Assembly: GCF_027596085.1 (NCBI RefSeq)
Contig: NC_072457.1
Location: forward strand, 2,260,471-2,324,470
Direction of reading: 5' to 3'
DNA length: 64,000 bases
Source of the DNA: Anoplopoma fimbria
Lineage: Eukaryota > Chordata > Actinopteri > Perciformes > Anoplopomatidae
Part shown: positions 1-13,100 of the stretch, piece after piece
Layout of the letters: every line of letters starts with the position of its first letter
Position numbering within the stretch: the first letter of the stretch is position 1
The notes under the pieces: generated by a model
The model's input: only the letters and a program-made list of their open reading frames with translations
Database searches by the model: none
Told to the model about the DNA's origin: nothing
Made by a program: the position numbers and the translations under genes

Positions 1-1652
1 GAGGTCAATGAAAGCCATCAATTACTGGTTTTCCCTTTAAGCTGAGTGTTTCAAGATCCAGAGCTCCCAGTAGGAAAACAATGCACCACTGGAGTTGTTC
101 TGGGCAGATACCAGCTGTGATTGTGTAAACACATGTACAGTACAAGTGAATGTGGAGCAGGTTTGATAATGAATGCAGAATCTTAACATCTATTATTAGA
201 ATCGCTTCTCTTAAAAAAGCCACCGCTCACTTTGAGAGATACTTGGACCTTCAAGTATATATTCTTTCTTTATCCTCCTGTAATCTTTTCATCCTGTTCA
301 GCTGTTCTTGTTTTTCTTTCCACGGTTCATATTTTATATTTTGTGTGTTTAATTTGTCATTTCAATGGCCAATTTAACATCTGTCAATGAACAGCTTTTG
401 AGAATCAGCCCTTTTTTATTCATTAGTGATGTGGACACATTTTATAAAAAGAAATGTTTTTATTTCTGAAACATGCAGGTCTCAAAAACAAGTACAGCGT
501 AAAAGTGAATGTGAAGATTTCCTACAAGGATTCTGCTGAAAAAAAAGAGTGTATGTCACCGAACCTCCCATGAATAAAAAAAAGACCATTACAGCTTTTA
601 AGAAAAGACTTTCTGTCCTTGATTTGTAAAAAGCTTTCAATGGATCTTTTGAATTCACGAAAATGTTTTTCTACACTTAAGATTTCCCTTTTAATCTCCA
701 CTTTTAGGGGCTTTGAAGGGACTCTTGTCCAAAAGCAGCGTACAATCATACCATTTGTGTAAGTAAGTAAATTAAAGTTCTGAAATACGACTTCATCTTG
801 AACCCATCACAACATTTTTGGTCCTCAAGCAAAGCACCCTCCACTTCACCTTATCTGTTTTTGTATTCTGTCTATTTCAGCTTAATTGGTAGCCACCTCA
901 CATCTGTTTTGTTTTTTTATGAGGTAGTTTGTTAAAGATGTTAATGGTGTTGCAACAATGTAAAGACAAACTTCAGTTGACCCAACGTAGAAAACAGACA
1001 AAAGAGCACAGCACCTTCTTTGTGGTTCAGTAGAAAACTTGCTTAGTTGCGTTTTTGATTTGTTACAATTTTGCAGTAATTTTAAGCCAATCTTTGTTGT
1101 TTTTATACAAAACAAAACCAAGAAGCTTCATTTCCTAATCCAAATAAAGTCAAGCATTGTCTTTAGTTCCTCAAACTTTTCAAAACTGCAACCATTATCG
1201 TAAACAAATTACGTTTCCCTCAAAACAAAATGGAGAATGCATTTAAGTGGTATCGAAGCTATATTTTTATTGGGCTTCTTTCTTTGTTTTCTTCTTTATA
1301 TAAGAGTTGTAAAAGTGCCAGTTTGTACTTTTAGGACTTTTTTTTAGGATTTTTTGTTCCTGCACTCAACCAGTGACTCAACAACATGGGTGAAAGACTC
1401 ACCTGACATCTGGATAACTAAAAAGCTTTTCAGCTGAGAAATGTCGTACAGAGAAAAGTAGTTTTCAAAGAAGCTTTCAGTCAAATATTTGAAACGATTT
1501 TACATTTAACAAATGAAAACTGATCATTCACCTCAAACATTTTGTAGCAGCACAAGGCCTCTCAATACTGTTTCTCCAGGTGCAGAAGGGTGCTCTTTCT
1601 AATGCTCATAGCTCCTGATAATTCAAACTACATTAAATCATCTGACTGGAAG
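1..1652. other. Gene-free AT-rich stretch
   Basis: I see no supportable gene, RNA or strong repeat here. Short frames on both strands lack splice context and coding-like composition. There are only homopolymer runs of A or T and ordinary AT-rich sequence, as in teleost intergenic or intronic DNA. Confidence 0.6.
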
Positions 1653-1923
1653 TTACATTACATTACAGTCATTTAGCAGACGCTTTTATCCAAAGCGACT
1701 TACAGTCAGTAGTATGTTACATATCATTCACCCATTCACACACTGATGACAGGCTACCATGCAAGGTGCCACCATCAGTCCTAACATTCATCATCCAGCA
1801 AGCCTTCAGGAGCAACTTGGGGTTAAGTGTCTTGCCCAAGGACACATCGACTGCCGAAGCCGGGTATCGAACCACCGACCCTCTGATTGGAGAAGTACCT
1901 TGCTCTCCACTACGCCACAGCCA
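1653..1923 (-). mobile_element. tRNA-derived SINE, near full length
   Basis: Read on the minus strand, the element starts with a tRNA-like head. An A-box-like TGGCGTAGTGG lies at 1908-1918 and a good B box, GGTTCGATACC, at 1863-1873, with normal promoter spacing. The body follows, with the CTTGGGCAAGACACTTAA motif common in fish SINEs. The 3' tail contains GTAAGTCGCTTTGGATAAAA and ends in short TGTAATG repeats at about 1653. This is the layout of a polymerase III-transcribed SINE with a LINE-derived tail. I do not assign a family name. Imperfect flanking matches (AGTTACATT before, AGTTCACATT after) may be a decayed target-site duplication. Short frames inside it are not genes. Confidence 0.85.
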
Positions 1924-2079
1924 GTTCACATTTTATACAACGAGTAGATTGCTGATGTCAGAGTAAGGAGCACCTCAGTCAGTTATGACACAGGAAGTAA
2001 ACATCACCCATAAAATCAACTACTTGCAGACAAAGATTACAATTATTGCAGACTACATCCGTCCATAAATAGAGTATGA

Positions 2080-2220
2080 GGCGACAGCTAGCAGCTGGTT
2101 GGCTTAGCTTAGCACAAAGAAGGGAAACAGGAAGAAACGGTGACAAAAAGCCATCGACCAGCTCCTCTAAAACTCACTAATTAACACATTTAATATCAAG
2201 AAATGTTTTGTGTAAAAAGG
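2080..2220 (+). repeat. Dispersed fish repeat fragment (TTAGCTTAGC family)
   Basis: The sequence from the GGCTTAGCTTAGCACAAAGA motif through AACTCACTAATTAACACATT matches a pattern I recognise as very common in percomorph genomes. A diverged copy in the opposite orientation lies at 26300-26375 and 26885-26955. Family name and class are unknown to me. It appears non-coding and truncated. Confidence 0.55.
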
Positions 2221-2239
2221 GTAATTCACAGTGTTTAAA

Positions 2240-2600
2240 TAATAATTCAAGGCGGCTAATGTGTCAGACTGCGGTTGCTCGGCAACGGCTTCCCGTCAAG
2301 AAATAGTGTGACATTTGAATTAGCTTTGAAAGTGCTGGTAGCCGATTTTTTTGAGGGCCTGATAGAGCCGCGCTGGCTGTTTCTCCCTGTTCCCAGCCTT
2401 TGTAATGAGATAAGCTCAGCGGCTGCTGGCTTCAGCTTCAAATTTATCGCTCAGATAGTAGAGTGCATAATTTTCTCATTGAACTCTCCGGCAGAATGCT
2501 AATAAGCATATACCGTATTTCTGAAGCCTAAATCGTCCACCATGCCTTTTGTTGCACACATTCAGCCCCCTCTGCCTGCCTGCACAGCCTTTTGTGAGGG
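2240..2600. other. Candidate conserved non-coding block
   Basis: This stretch is complex, non-repetitive and of mixed composition, unlike the flanking AT-rich DNA. It contains AT-rich homeodomain-like words inside GC-richer sequence. Frames on both strands are short and lack splice context, so I do not call a gene. It resembles conserved non-coding elements near developmental genes in fish, but this is inference from texture only. Confidence 0.25.
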
Positions 2601-2785
2601 GCAGAATAAATCCGTGGCTTCTGAGATTAAAACACAATACTAATTGTTTCTTTCTCCTGCTCATGTGTACATCCACGTGGACCATAAATACACACATACA
2701 CACTCACACAACAATCAACCCGGGCCTCACTTCCACGTGGGTTGTTTTCACGCATTCATGATTTACATAATACTGATGGTTCGCT

Positions 2786-2948
2786 GATTGGCCACAGTGC
2801 CCCCCCTCTTTCCCCGTCTGTCTGATCACTCATCTGGATGACCTGCACTTAATGGGGGTTGGCTCAACCAATGATACGCTTCGCCACTCGTAAACGGCGC
2901 GCCCGCACCCGTTATCCAATCGGTGACATATGGAAGATGTGATCCAAT
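2786..2948. promoter_or_regulatory. Cluster of four CCAAT motifs
   Basis: CCAAT or its complement ATTGG occurs at about 2786-2790, 2878-2882, 2916-2920 and 2944-2948. The last two are in near-identical ATCCAATCG contexts beside a small CpG-rich patch (GGCGCGCCCG, near 2896). Such clusters can bind NF-Y at promoters or enhancers. No transcription start or TATA box can be placed, so this is only a candidate regulatory site. Confidence 0.25.
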
Positions 2949-3080
2949 CGTTACAGCCGCCATCGCTCATCATGAGGGAGCTGTGGCACTAAAGGCAGAG
3001 CTCAGTACTTATGAGGGCACAGTGTGCTTAATCAGCCCGCCGCTGCAGGGCGTTTAGTATTTCAACCTTCTTCATGCTTT

Positions 3081-3468
3081 TTCAAATTCACTGCGAGATA
3101 ACCACTTTCCTCTCTCACACACACACAAACACACAAACACACCGACGTTTTACTGGATTTCAAACCAGCAGATTAGTCGATAAAAGCTTCAGTTACGCTC
3201 TCTTAAATGTATTTATTTACTCGGGGTAATATCGAGAAATGAATAGACTGCCTGTTATTTCAGCTTAGCGATGCTGCCTGAAGATTCATTCCAGCACTGC
3301 AATGAATTCCCATGTTTTGAACATTGGTTGCTGTGGCAACTCATGCGGTAACCAGGCAGCTATTTAGACATAATTATCCAATATTCATTCCAGCATAATT
3401 GCACTCTGCACGATTGCACTATAATATTGTTTACAATGTTAAGGGTCTGACTTATAGACATTGTAGGT

Positions 3469-3470
<2 letters not shown>
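3081..3470. other. Gene-free stretch
   Basis: Contains a short CA run near 3115-3145 and otherwise unremarkable AT-rich sequence. No gene is seen. Confidence 0.5.

Positions 3471-3529
<59 letters not shown>
3471..3529. repeat. (TA)n microsatellite
   Basis: About 29 uninterrupted TA units. Such a run is self-complementary and can extrude a hairpin. Frames through it encode only Ile-Tyr repeats and are not genes. Confidence 0.97.
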
Positions 3530-3533
<4 letters not shown>

Positions 3534-5299
3534 CCTAGCTGTATTACTCTTTCTGCATATGTACAATGCAAGAAAAACATAGTCAAATTCCTGGTATGTT
3601 TACTCATAACTGTCCTGTAAAGCTGATTCTAAATTATCCAGTTTTCCTTTGTTTAATTATTGCTACCCTAGTTTAAGAAAATGTTTCCTTTAGTGCAGTT
3701 GTGTCAATAACCATTACATAAAAGCCATTACACCCCAAAGGGAGTCGTTTTTGTGTTTGTTTGTTAGGGGTTGGGGGGGATTCATTGCTTCCAACAGCTG
3801 TTATTTGCCGCACCATTTTTACCCATAACCACAAGGAACGGAGCCTCGTTGGGGGTTGATTGTTGAAACCAGACTGATGGCTTAGCCCCGTATTCTTTGG
3901 AGAGGTCTTAAAATGAATCGCTCCATCTCAAGTTACCTTGAGAGCTTTTGACCCACGGTGTTCTCTGGGCTTTGATACTTTTCTTTTTAACATGTAATAT
4001 CCCAGATACACTCTCTGAAGGACAGCCAAGACTGACACTTCTGCAGTTGTAAAAAATGAAGGCCCAGTTTATAGCCTTGCAGAGTCGACTTCGGTCTCAA
4101 ACTCCTTCTGCAGATGTACCCCATTTTATATATATATATAAAGGGGATTTCATACGGCTCTAGCGATGGAGAGAAGTTTAATTTAACCTCTCTTGGCATT
4201 CAACGCCAGAAAGATTCAATTTCCCCCTTCAAGCTTTGTTCATAAATAAATGTTCTTGATACTTTATACTCAGATAGCAACTTTAATATCACCCTGGACA
4301 CCGACTCCAATTTTACACGCGAGTCAGTGAAGTGGATTTGGATGGGCTTTTGGGAATTGACAGAAAAGTTTTGTGGGGGCGGTGAAATTGGAGCCGCGCT
4401 ATCACCAATGGCCTTAATCCACTAGTCCTCTTAGGACGGCCACGTAACGGACAGATAGGAGCTCATGGTGGATTCACTGACATGTATTAGGAAACAGAGA
4501 GAACATCCTCCGGGCACCTCATGGAACAGATACACAGCTCTGTACCTGAAGAGCTTTTTCTACGTATACCTACGCCTGGTTTTCTGTCTCCTTCTTTACA
4601 AATGAATTGATTCACGCGAGACTTCAAGCCACATGACTGAACTGCATTAACCCTACAGTTTAATTCTGCTTGGAAGTTAATTACGCTTCGTTCCTGGATT
4701 CATTTGACTTGTCTCGGTCACCTGCATAATTCATGCTTGTTCTTTTTGTTTCAAAGTTGTACTTTAAATTGTTGCTGTACTTCTGCAGTCACTACAGCTG
4801 GAAAGAACTCGGCATATTGTTTACAATTACATTTTATGTAATATTATTATTATTATTGTGCGTTCCTTTTACTCTCCCTTTGTTTTGTGCTGGTTTACTT
4901 GCTGCATTGTTTCAATTGTCTGTGGTCATGAGCTGTGTTGTGTTGATAGTTTGTGTTTTTTGAGAAGGTGATTTGTTTGCAGTGTAGCAAAAGGTTAAAC
5001 ACCGGTTGAGTTGATGTTAGTACCAACAGTCATTTACCTTTCATCTGTGCTGGGTGAGAGCGGCGTTTTAAACGTGACTTGATTTTTCATTAAGTGGTAC
5101 TATTGTGTCCTGAAAATGAGCTTCATATAGTAAATGGTCATACAGTAACTCCCGCTTAATAAACCCATGTATGAAGATTAGATGTTAGTTGACAGTATGA
5201 AAATCTTGAGGTTGGGGTGAGCATTTAAAAAAATCGCATTTAAAAACAAAGAATCCAAAACTTTCTTATTTTGCAGAAGAGTTGGGAGTTTTTTTCCAC
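3530..5299. other. Gene-free stretch
   Basis: AT-rich, mostly unique-looking DNA. A short TA run lies at about 4129-4141. No exon-like open frame with splice context was found on either strand. Confidence 0.5.
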
Positions 5300-6040
5300 A
5301 TCTGTTTAGATTTGTGCAATAAACTGCTCAAGGCATTCTACCAGTCTGTGGTAGCCAGCGCCCTCTTCTTCTACCAGTCTGTGGTAACCAGTGCCCTCTT
5401 CTTCTACCAGTCTGTGGTAACCAGGCCCTCTTCTTCTAGTAACCAGTGCCCTCTTCTTCTACCAGTCTGTGGTAACCAGTGCCCTCTTCTTCTACCAGTC
5501 TGTGGTAACCAGTGCCCTCTTCTTCTACCAGTCTGTGGTAACCAGCGCCCTCTTCTTCTACCAGTCTGTGGTAGCCAGCGCCCTTCTTCTTCTGTGGTAG
5601 CCAGTGCCCTCTTCTTCTACCAGTCTGTGGTAGCCAGCGCCCTCTTCTTCCAGTCTGTGGTAACCAGTGCCCTCTTCTTCTACCAGTCTGTGGTAGCCAG
5701 CGCCCTTCTTTCTACCAGCTGTAGCCAGCGTGCTGGGGTGGTGGCATCAGGACTGGAGATGCCAACAAACTTAATAAGCTGGTGAGGAAAGCCAGCTCTG
5801 TGGTGGGTCTGGAGCTGGACAGTCTGGAGTCAGTGGGTGAGAGGAGGATGAAGGCCAAACTCGGAGCCATCCTGGACAATCCCTCTCACCCTCTCCATGA
5901 GGAACTGTGGCAGCTGGGCAGCTCTTTCAGCCATCGGCTGATTCTGCCAAAGAGCAGGACGGAGCTACAGACGCTCATTTGTGCCCACTGCCATCAGACT
6001 GTACAACAACAGCGGAGACCACAGTCTGTCAACATGCTGA
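5300..6040 (+). pseudogene. C-terminal remnant of a LINE reverse-transcriptase ORF
   Basis: The frame reads CNKLLKAFYQSVVASALFF at about 5316-5370, the segment before the C-terminal domain in fish non-LTR retrotransposon ORF2 proteins. After the embedded minisatellite it resumes at 5731 with CWGGGIRTGDANKLNKLVRK. It then gives LDSLE and ILDNPSHPLH, and SRTE at about 5953-5964. There the frame breaks. The expected ending RRSFVPTAIRLYNNS lies one register over from 5966, closing at a TGA at 6038-6040. These motifs are familiar from LINEs of fish genomes; I do not name the clade. The catalytic reverse-transcriptase core is absent, so this is a 5'-truncated dead copy. Confidence 0.85.
5338..5730 (+). 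repeat. 33-bp minisatellite derived from LINE coding sequence
   Basis: About twelve and a half units. The basic unit runs from CTACCAGTCTGTGGTA to CCCTCTTCTT and is 33 bp, or 11 codons, encoding YQSVVASALFF-like repeats. Full units start at 5338, 5371, 5404, 5459, 5492, 5525, 5558, 5617 and 5680. Shortened units lie at 5436, about 5589 and 5650, and a partial last one at 5712. Units differ at a few sites (GTAGCCAGCG against GTAACCAGTG), which shows the order of duplication. The first unit sits at its expected place in the LINE ORF, so the array grew in place. Confidence 0.95.
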
Positions 6041-7817
6041 CCAATATGAGGGTGAGGGTTAGGTGAAGTAGTTGAACTTGCTTGTGATAATGAGTAGCCA
6101 ACAAAAGAGGGGGGGACATACCCTGTACAGATGTGTGGCGGGTGGCAAACCCCCCAAAAATGATTTAAGCTTGATTTTCAGGAACCCTTATACGTGATAG
6201 ACACACAAATTAAACACATCAATGTGACTATGCACCAGTCAGAGCTGCTGACATTGCATTTTTATTACAGAATTTAAACTCAATACAATTAGTAAATGCA
6301 GCCACATTGTTACTTTTCCATCCAGTCTTGTAAACTTGGAATAACGACTCTGTCTCCAGTGTGTAGAGTTGAGTGTGGGTTTATTATAGTGAAAGCAATG
6401 ATTGTGTGACAGTGTGTAAGCTTAATTATTTGATGGAAAGCAAGGGACGTGAATATTTGTATATAAGTTCTTGATGTGAAAGGCTTTGAAAAGAATTGCC
6501 AGTGAATAAACTTGGATACTAATCTTGGAAAGGGCTTTCAGATATTTTCCCCATTATTATTATTATCATTTTTATTTATTTATTTATATCTGTACTCAAT
6601 GTGACTTCATGATTAAATAAAGTGTACTGAATATATCTGTATGAATATGATTTGATGAAACTATTCAGCCAATGGGATGATGCATGAGCAGCTAATGTTG
6701 AGGCGTAAATTAAAACAGCTGATGGCTGATAAACTGATGCAAGTGATGACCGCCGGAACGAACCCAGTGAACATTTAATCATTTAAAGGAGTATTTAAAG
6801 CAGCAAAGGCTGAGTAATCCTGACCTTTAGCCTTTTGGAAAGGACTCCAACATTTGCCCTTCTGCACCGCTGACATCTTTAATTACACACCCTTTGCCCC
6901 CTAAATGCCCACCTCTTTCATTCTCCACAAATCCAGTTTGATTCATTTATATATATATACATATACTTTTACTTGTTATTCGAAATGCACGTGATAACTA
7001 CAGTTCAGCTAATCCACCTCCGACTCATTACTTGGCTGTCATCAGCGCAGCGATGTGTTTTTGACTACTACTCCTGTGCATCAGTATGATGTATTTGTCA
7101 TATTGATGTGTCACTGCTGTGCATTCTAGCCCCGGTGTTCTGAGTGACAGCGCATTTCCTCACATTGCATCACGCTGCAGAGCCACAGAGCCACAGAGCC
7201 CCCTGACGACATGCTGCTGGGTATAAACACTGCTGTCACCCGCTGAGCGTGGACTCCAGCTTCTCTCGCCGGAGCAAACACGCAAGTTATACCAAGACGA
7301 GTGGGACAGTGAGTCAATGAATCTCGTCTCCATTTGAGACTTTTGAATGCCGCACTGCATCACACTCTGAGGAAACGGAGGCCGGCGGATAGTGTGCAGA
7401 AGGTGAGAGATGTGTCTGTGACGGACACAAAAATAGTACCATGAAAGCACCCAAAATACCAACTGTTCTATTCTTGAGTACCTTCTTATCGCAAAAATCT
7501 CCGTCCTGTTCATGCACACACATTTGGTCTCACACACAAGGACTCACACACACAAACATGCCAGTTGAGATGTTCCACCTTTCAGGAGACGGAGGAGAGC
7601 ATCGAGGGACAATCAGCCAACCCACCCGGAGGCCATTTGTTCTATGTGTCAATGTCCACAAGTGATTGTGTGTGTGCTTGTGTACTCATTGTGAGTCACT
7701 GTAAATGAAAGCATCAGCTAAATGTAAATCATATGTATGCATTTGTGTCTATATGCATGCGTGCAATGCTGGGCCCCAAGGAAAAGTGTCAGCAAATGTC
7801 CTGCTGAGTAGCCTATA
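6041..7817. other. Gene-free stretch with a small repeat fragment
   Basis: At 6190-6255 a segment (ACACACAAATTAAACACATC and following) matches about 60 bp at 31595-31655 with moderate divergence, so it is a dispersed repeat. A short TA run lies at 6950-6965. No gene is supported. Confidence 0.5.
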
Positions 7818-7830
7818 TGTGTGTGTGTGT

Positions 7831-7892
<62 letters not shown>
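7818..7892. repeat. (TG)n microsatellite
   Basis: About 37 dinucleotide units with one TC interruption near 7833. Frames on both strands here encode Cys-Val or His-Thr repeats and are artefacts. Confidence 0.97.
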
Positions 7893-7894
<2 letters not shown>

Positions 7895-8868
7895 GGCCAG
7901 AGCGTATGCTGACTTCATTACGTACATGCATGAGGTGGAAAAGTGACAAAGTGTCCTGCTGCTGGCAGTGATGATGTGAGTGCAGCTGCTTGAAGATGTG
8001 CACAATAATTATGCATTCTCAACATGAAGGTTTCAGTCCCTGTGGAGAGAAAACGTACGTCCTTCGTCCTCAAGGTGCAACCCCGACCCCGACATATACA
8101 AAAAAAAAACAGATTCAGGTAGTCTATCCTGGAGTCACAGTTTTAATTGAAAACAAAACAAAATAATGAAGTCTGTTGTGTTTGTCAGTTACGGTTGGGA
8201 ATTAAAAATGAGTCAACGTTGACTTACGGTTTACGTATTGAGTTTGATTGACATTGTACTCAGACATTGGCGGACTCGGTATTTGTTTTGAGTCAGACAG
8301 GAACGTAATACGCGGCTGCTGTTATCCTACTGTGTCTGGCACATTTACAGAGATGTTTTATTAATGTGCAATGTCCCTACCAAATAAACCAATAAAATAG
8401 ATAAGGGGAGTAAATACATTTTGACAACTCACACATCCTCAACTCCTGTTTCCTTTCTAACTCTCTCTGTTCCCCTGATTCTCTCAATATGTTGCATTTA
8501 GACCCAAAACATCCACCAAGTACACACAGAACATAGATGCGTCTGGCTGCACAAGGTACTTTAGTAGAGGATGGCAGTTAAAATGGGTTCCCATGGAGAC
8601 AATGCAAAAAAAAAGAATACATGTTGTTGGAAAACAGGAGCTACATGCAGGACAGATCGGGAAAAAAGAAACATATTGAGAGAAACAGATGAAAGGAAGC
8701 GTGAGTTGCGTGAGTTGTCAAAATGTATTCCCCCTCCTTATGGTATGACACAGTAGGACAACAGCAGCCATGTAAACACAAACACACCAATGATGACACT
8801 GGTGCCCAAATATGATTCATCCCCATCCGATTACCTCATCCGTGCACTTCTTCTCACCCCATGACAGT
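7893..8868. other. Gene-free stretch
   Basis: Moderately AT-rich DNA with no strong repeat or gene. The stretch at 8570-8760 is A-rich and only weakly open. Confidence 0.5.
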
Positions 8869-8876
8869 TCACTGAC

Positions 8877-9083
8877 CTTCGGTTAGAACCAGCAGGACCT
8901 GGCCAGCCACGGTGACAATCAGCCAACAGCAGACTGTTTGTCCTCCCGCTCCTGGCTCGGCAAACATGGCAGGAGGCTGCAGCCAACGAGTCAACACACT
9001 GTGACCGACTAGACCGACGGGCAGCGCGGCCAGCACGGCCAGCGCTGGCACCGTTTGTGCCGTAAGCTTCCAATCGATTTTTT
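8877..9083 (-). CDS. Candidate exon of an unknown membrane protein
   Basis: A GC-rich patch in AT-rich DNA. On the minus strand a frame is open from a TAA just upstream of 9083 and uses mostly G or C at third positions. It encodes two hydrophobic segments, one with ALAVLAALPVGLVG and one with CCWLIVTVAGQVLLVL, separated by a short Pro/Gly-rich linker. It ends at 8877 in GAAG directly before GTCAGT, a good splice donor, and the frame meets a stop just inside that intron. I see no strong acceptor, so the 5' boundary is a guess. I do not recognise the protein. A chance frame in a GC-rich patch is a real alternative. Confidence 0.25.
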
Positions 9084-10175
<1,092 letters not shown>

Positions 10176-13100
10176 GTATGGGAAGGGAAATGGAGACATA
10201 AAGTACCATTAACTCATAACCGCACCAGGTTTCTATTAATCATTGGACAGATAAATTATATCCTGTTAATGTCCATGTGAACTCTAACCAATACAATGAA
10301 TCTGTGAACACAAAAATACTGTAAATAGTCATTTTTCCCAATAACTTCAAACACAACTCACACCTTGTAGTATCTCTTCAGTAGGTACAATACCATTATC
10401 ACATTTTTCTTCCATAAATGTCATACATTATATGTTATGTTTTTTGACATCACATACCCCCATGTGTTTTACTGTGTGGGTTGTGTGTTTTGTATTTATT
10501 TAATACCTTGAACCAACAATCCCCAGAGGGCTTTGCTGTCGTCACATGTTCCAGTGACCCAGGTGTTCAATATCAGGCCCAGTGACTGGCTTCCTGCTGA
10601 CGCTTGTAAGGTCCTTGACCAAAAACTCAATAAACGAAGATTGTAGAGTACAAATGTTACGATTTTATCAAATAATTCTTGAGATATAAATATGCATATC
10701 TTTTTTTTAAAAATCCGATTGGTTTTATTCATGAAACTGCTCTTCGTCTGCGATCCCGATACTCAATAAAGCAACCGGCCGACACGGATCCCGACTTTAT
10801 TGCTGACTGGGGGGGAAGAAAAAAAGCGTCACAGACATGAGGGGGATGTGTCTCTTAGATGGATGAGCATGGGGCAATATCTTTATACACAAAGTCGTAA
10901 ACATTTCATTGTATTGCCCCAACAGGAAGAGAGAGGTCAGTGCAAGAGACACGAGTTTAAGAGGAAAGGGAGGCCCAGTGGAGGCCACTCATCAAGTCCA
11001 TAACAGTGTTTTTCTTGGTCGGATCTGTTGTTTACTACTGTTCACTCTTGCACTGTATGAACTCAGGACCTTAAGAACCACTAAGTTAGAAAGGTTTTTT
11101 TTTTCATAATCAGTTTCCCTTTCACTCTGGATGAATCAGAGACAATTCTGGGAATAGTTTAAATTTGTTCTATTCCCTCAGTAGAAGGTTGAATTTATTG
11201 TAATTTTTGAATATTTTACCTTTTAAGTACAAATTTGAAGGACTTCTTTTAATGGAAATGTATGTATTATCTCTGCATTTTTAGATAAATATTGCATTTG
11301 GTACTCCACTAGATGTATCTAACGTCTGCTACTAGATTTTAAAAAACTATAAGTGCTTCAGAAATGGTGCATTTCTTTAAATGACGTACACTTTAGTGTA
11401 TAAAGTACTAAAACAATTCACTTTGACGTGATCCAGTTAATGAATTAACGATTTAACACTTTGAAAGGGGCCATTCTTTATAATGAGCATTTTTACTTTT
11501 GATACTTAGTAAAAAAAAAACACTATTTTCTCAGCTCATTGCTTAAAAAACTGATGTTAGTTTGTAAAACATTCTTTGATTTAATGTCACAAGACAATGG
11601 ATTAAACTTCAGCCGATGGACTTTTAATGCTTAGCAACAAGATTCGCTGTCAGAGAAAAGTCAAAAATATCTCAGATAATCAAAAAAGAGCCATAAAACT
11701 GTGTCACACCTTCCATCGATACATAGTTTTGGGAACAGCAAGAGCTCAGAGTGAGGTCTCTGATTTGTGAAGCAAATAAAAATAATTACTTTGCATCTTA
11801 AAAATAACAACTGCTTTTTCATGACGGGGCCAAACACTGAGGCTGCTGCCCGGCCGGAGACACGTCCAATACAGGCAGCCGTATTAAAAAATTGATAGCG
11901 CCTGCCATGAGATGGAAAGTGCGAGTACAGAGGGTTGGAAAACAAAGCAATAATCGAGAAGTGGTGCATTAAAGAGGGGAGGAGGGCGGGGAGCGGAGGA
12001 CATGAAAAGTTGAAGGGATAAACAAAGGGAGGAGGATCGAAGAGAGGATGAGGAGTGAGGAAGGTGTAGCATAAGGTATGAAGGAGGTGGCTGGATTATT
12101 GAGTTTTGTCAGCCAGACATGACCCGAGTGTTCAAACAAGATATGTTTATGTGTGTGTGTGAAGAAGTGTTATTTTGGGTTTTTTCCTCTCCTGGTCACA
12201 TCATTAGCAACAGAGAGAGAACAGGAGGTCGAAGGGAGCAAGGAGGAGTGTGGGAGGATTCTTGTTGCCGCGCAACTTAAAGACGGAAGCAGATGAGCGT
12301 TAGCCGGGTAGCCTTTTAGTCAGAGGAAGGAAAGGTTAATGGCGCTGGAAATACCAAAATATGGGCAAGAAAGAGCTAACAAGGTGTGTTTACAGGTGAA
12401 TCAGGAGACGGATCGAGGTTTTTTTACGGTTTCATCTAAAGGGGTCCACGTGTACTTTGTGGTGCTAGGACTGTATGAACAGGAGCCTCAAACACGAGGC
12501 TCGAAATGTTTGGAGGAAACGAAGTGCCAAAAAGTACCAGTTCTACTCACAGGCCAATGATATTCTATATTTATAGATCCAAAATGATACTGACAGAGGG
12601 GCGAGGAAAAGTCACAATTATGAATCCGTTTGCTACTTCAGCACCACGGACAGCGCCGTTCATTCACAGCACAGTTAGGCTACTCATATCTCAAACTACA
12701 TATGGAATATAACTTTTTTTAAAACGTGTACAGATATGTGAAGCACAAAAACATCAAGTTTCTGTAGACAATAAAAAAAAAAAAAGCAAGTAATAAACAG
12801 CCTTAATAATAAACATTCTGACTTTTCACACCAGTACAGGTGCAATTTATCAAATCAACGTTGGCTCTTTTTAATTTAAGGTCCCAATAGATCTTTTTTC
12901 ACAGCGACAATTTTGACCTGTCATGGTGGGAAAAGCACGGGTGAAACAAACTGTACTAACGATGGCTCAGTTCCATAAAGTGTCCCAGTACGCTTCGACC
13001 GTGAGCTAGCATGCACAACGGCAGGCAACTGGAACTAGCTCCCCTAAATGGAATGCAATTCTTGTTCTTCTTTTTATGTTATCAGTGTGGATTTCCTGCC

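Noticed and set aside
1863..1923. Functional tRNA gene
   Set aside because: Only the promoter-like head is tRNA-like; the acceptor stem and anticodon arm are not convincing and the sequence continues into a SINE body and tail.
5338..5730. CRISPR-like array
   Set aside because: Units abut without unique spacers and encode LINE sequence; it is a minisatellite.
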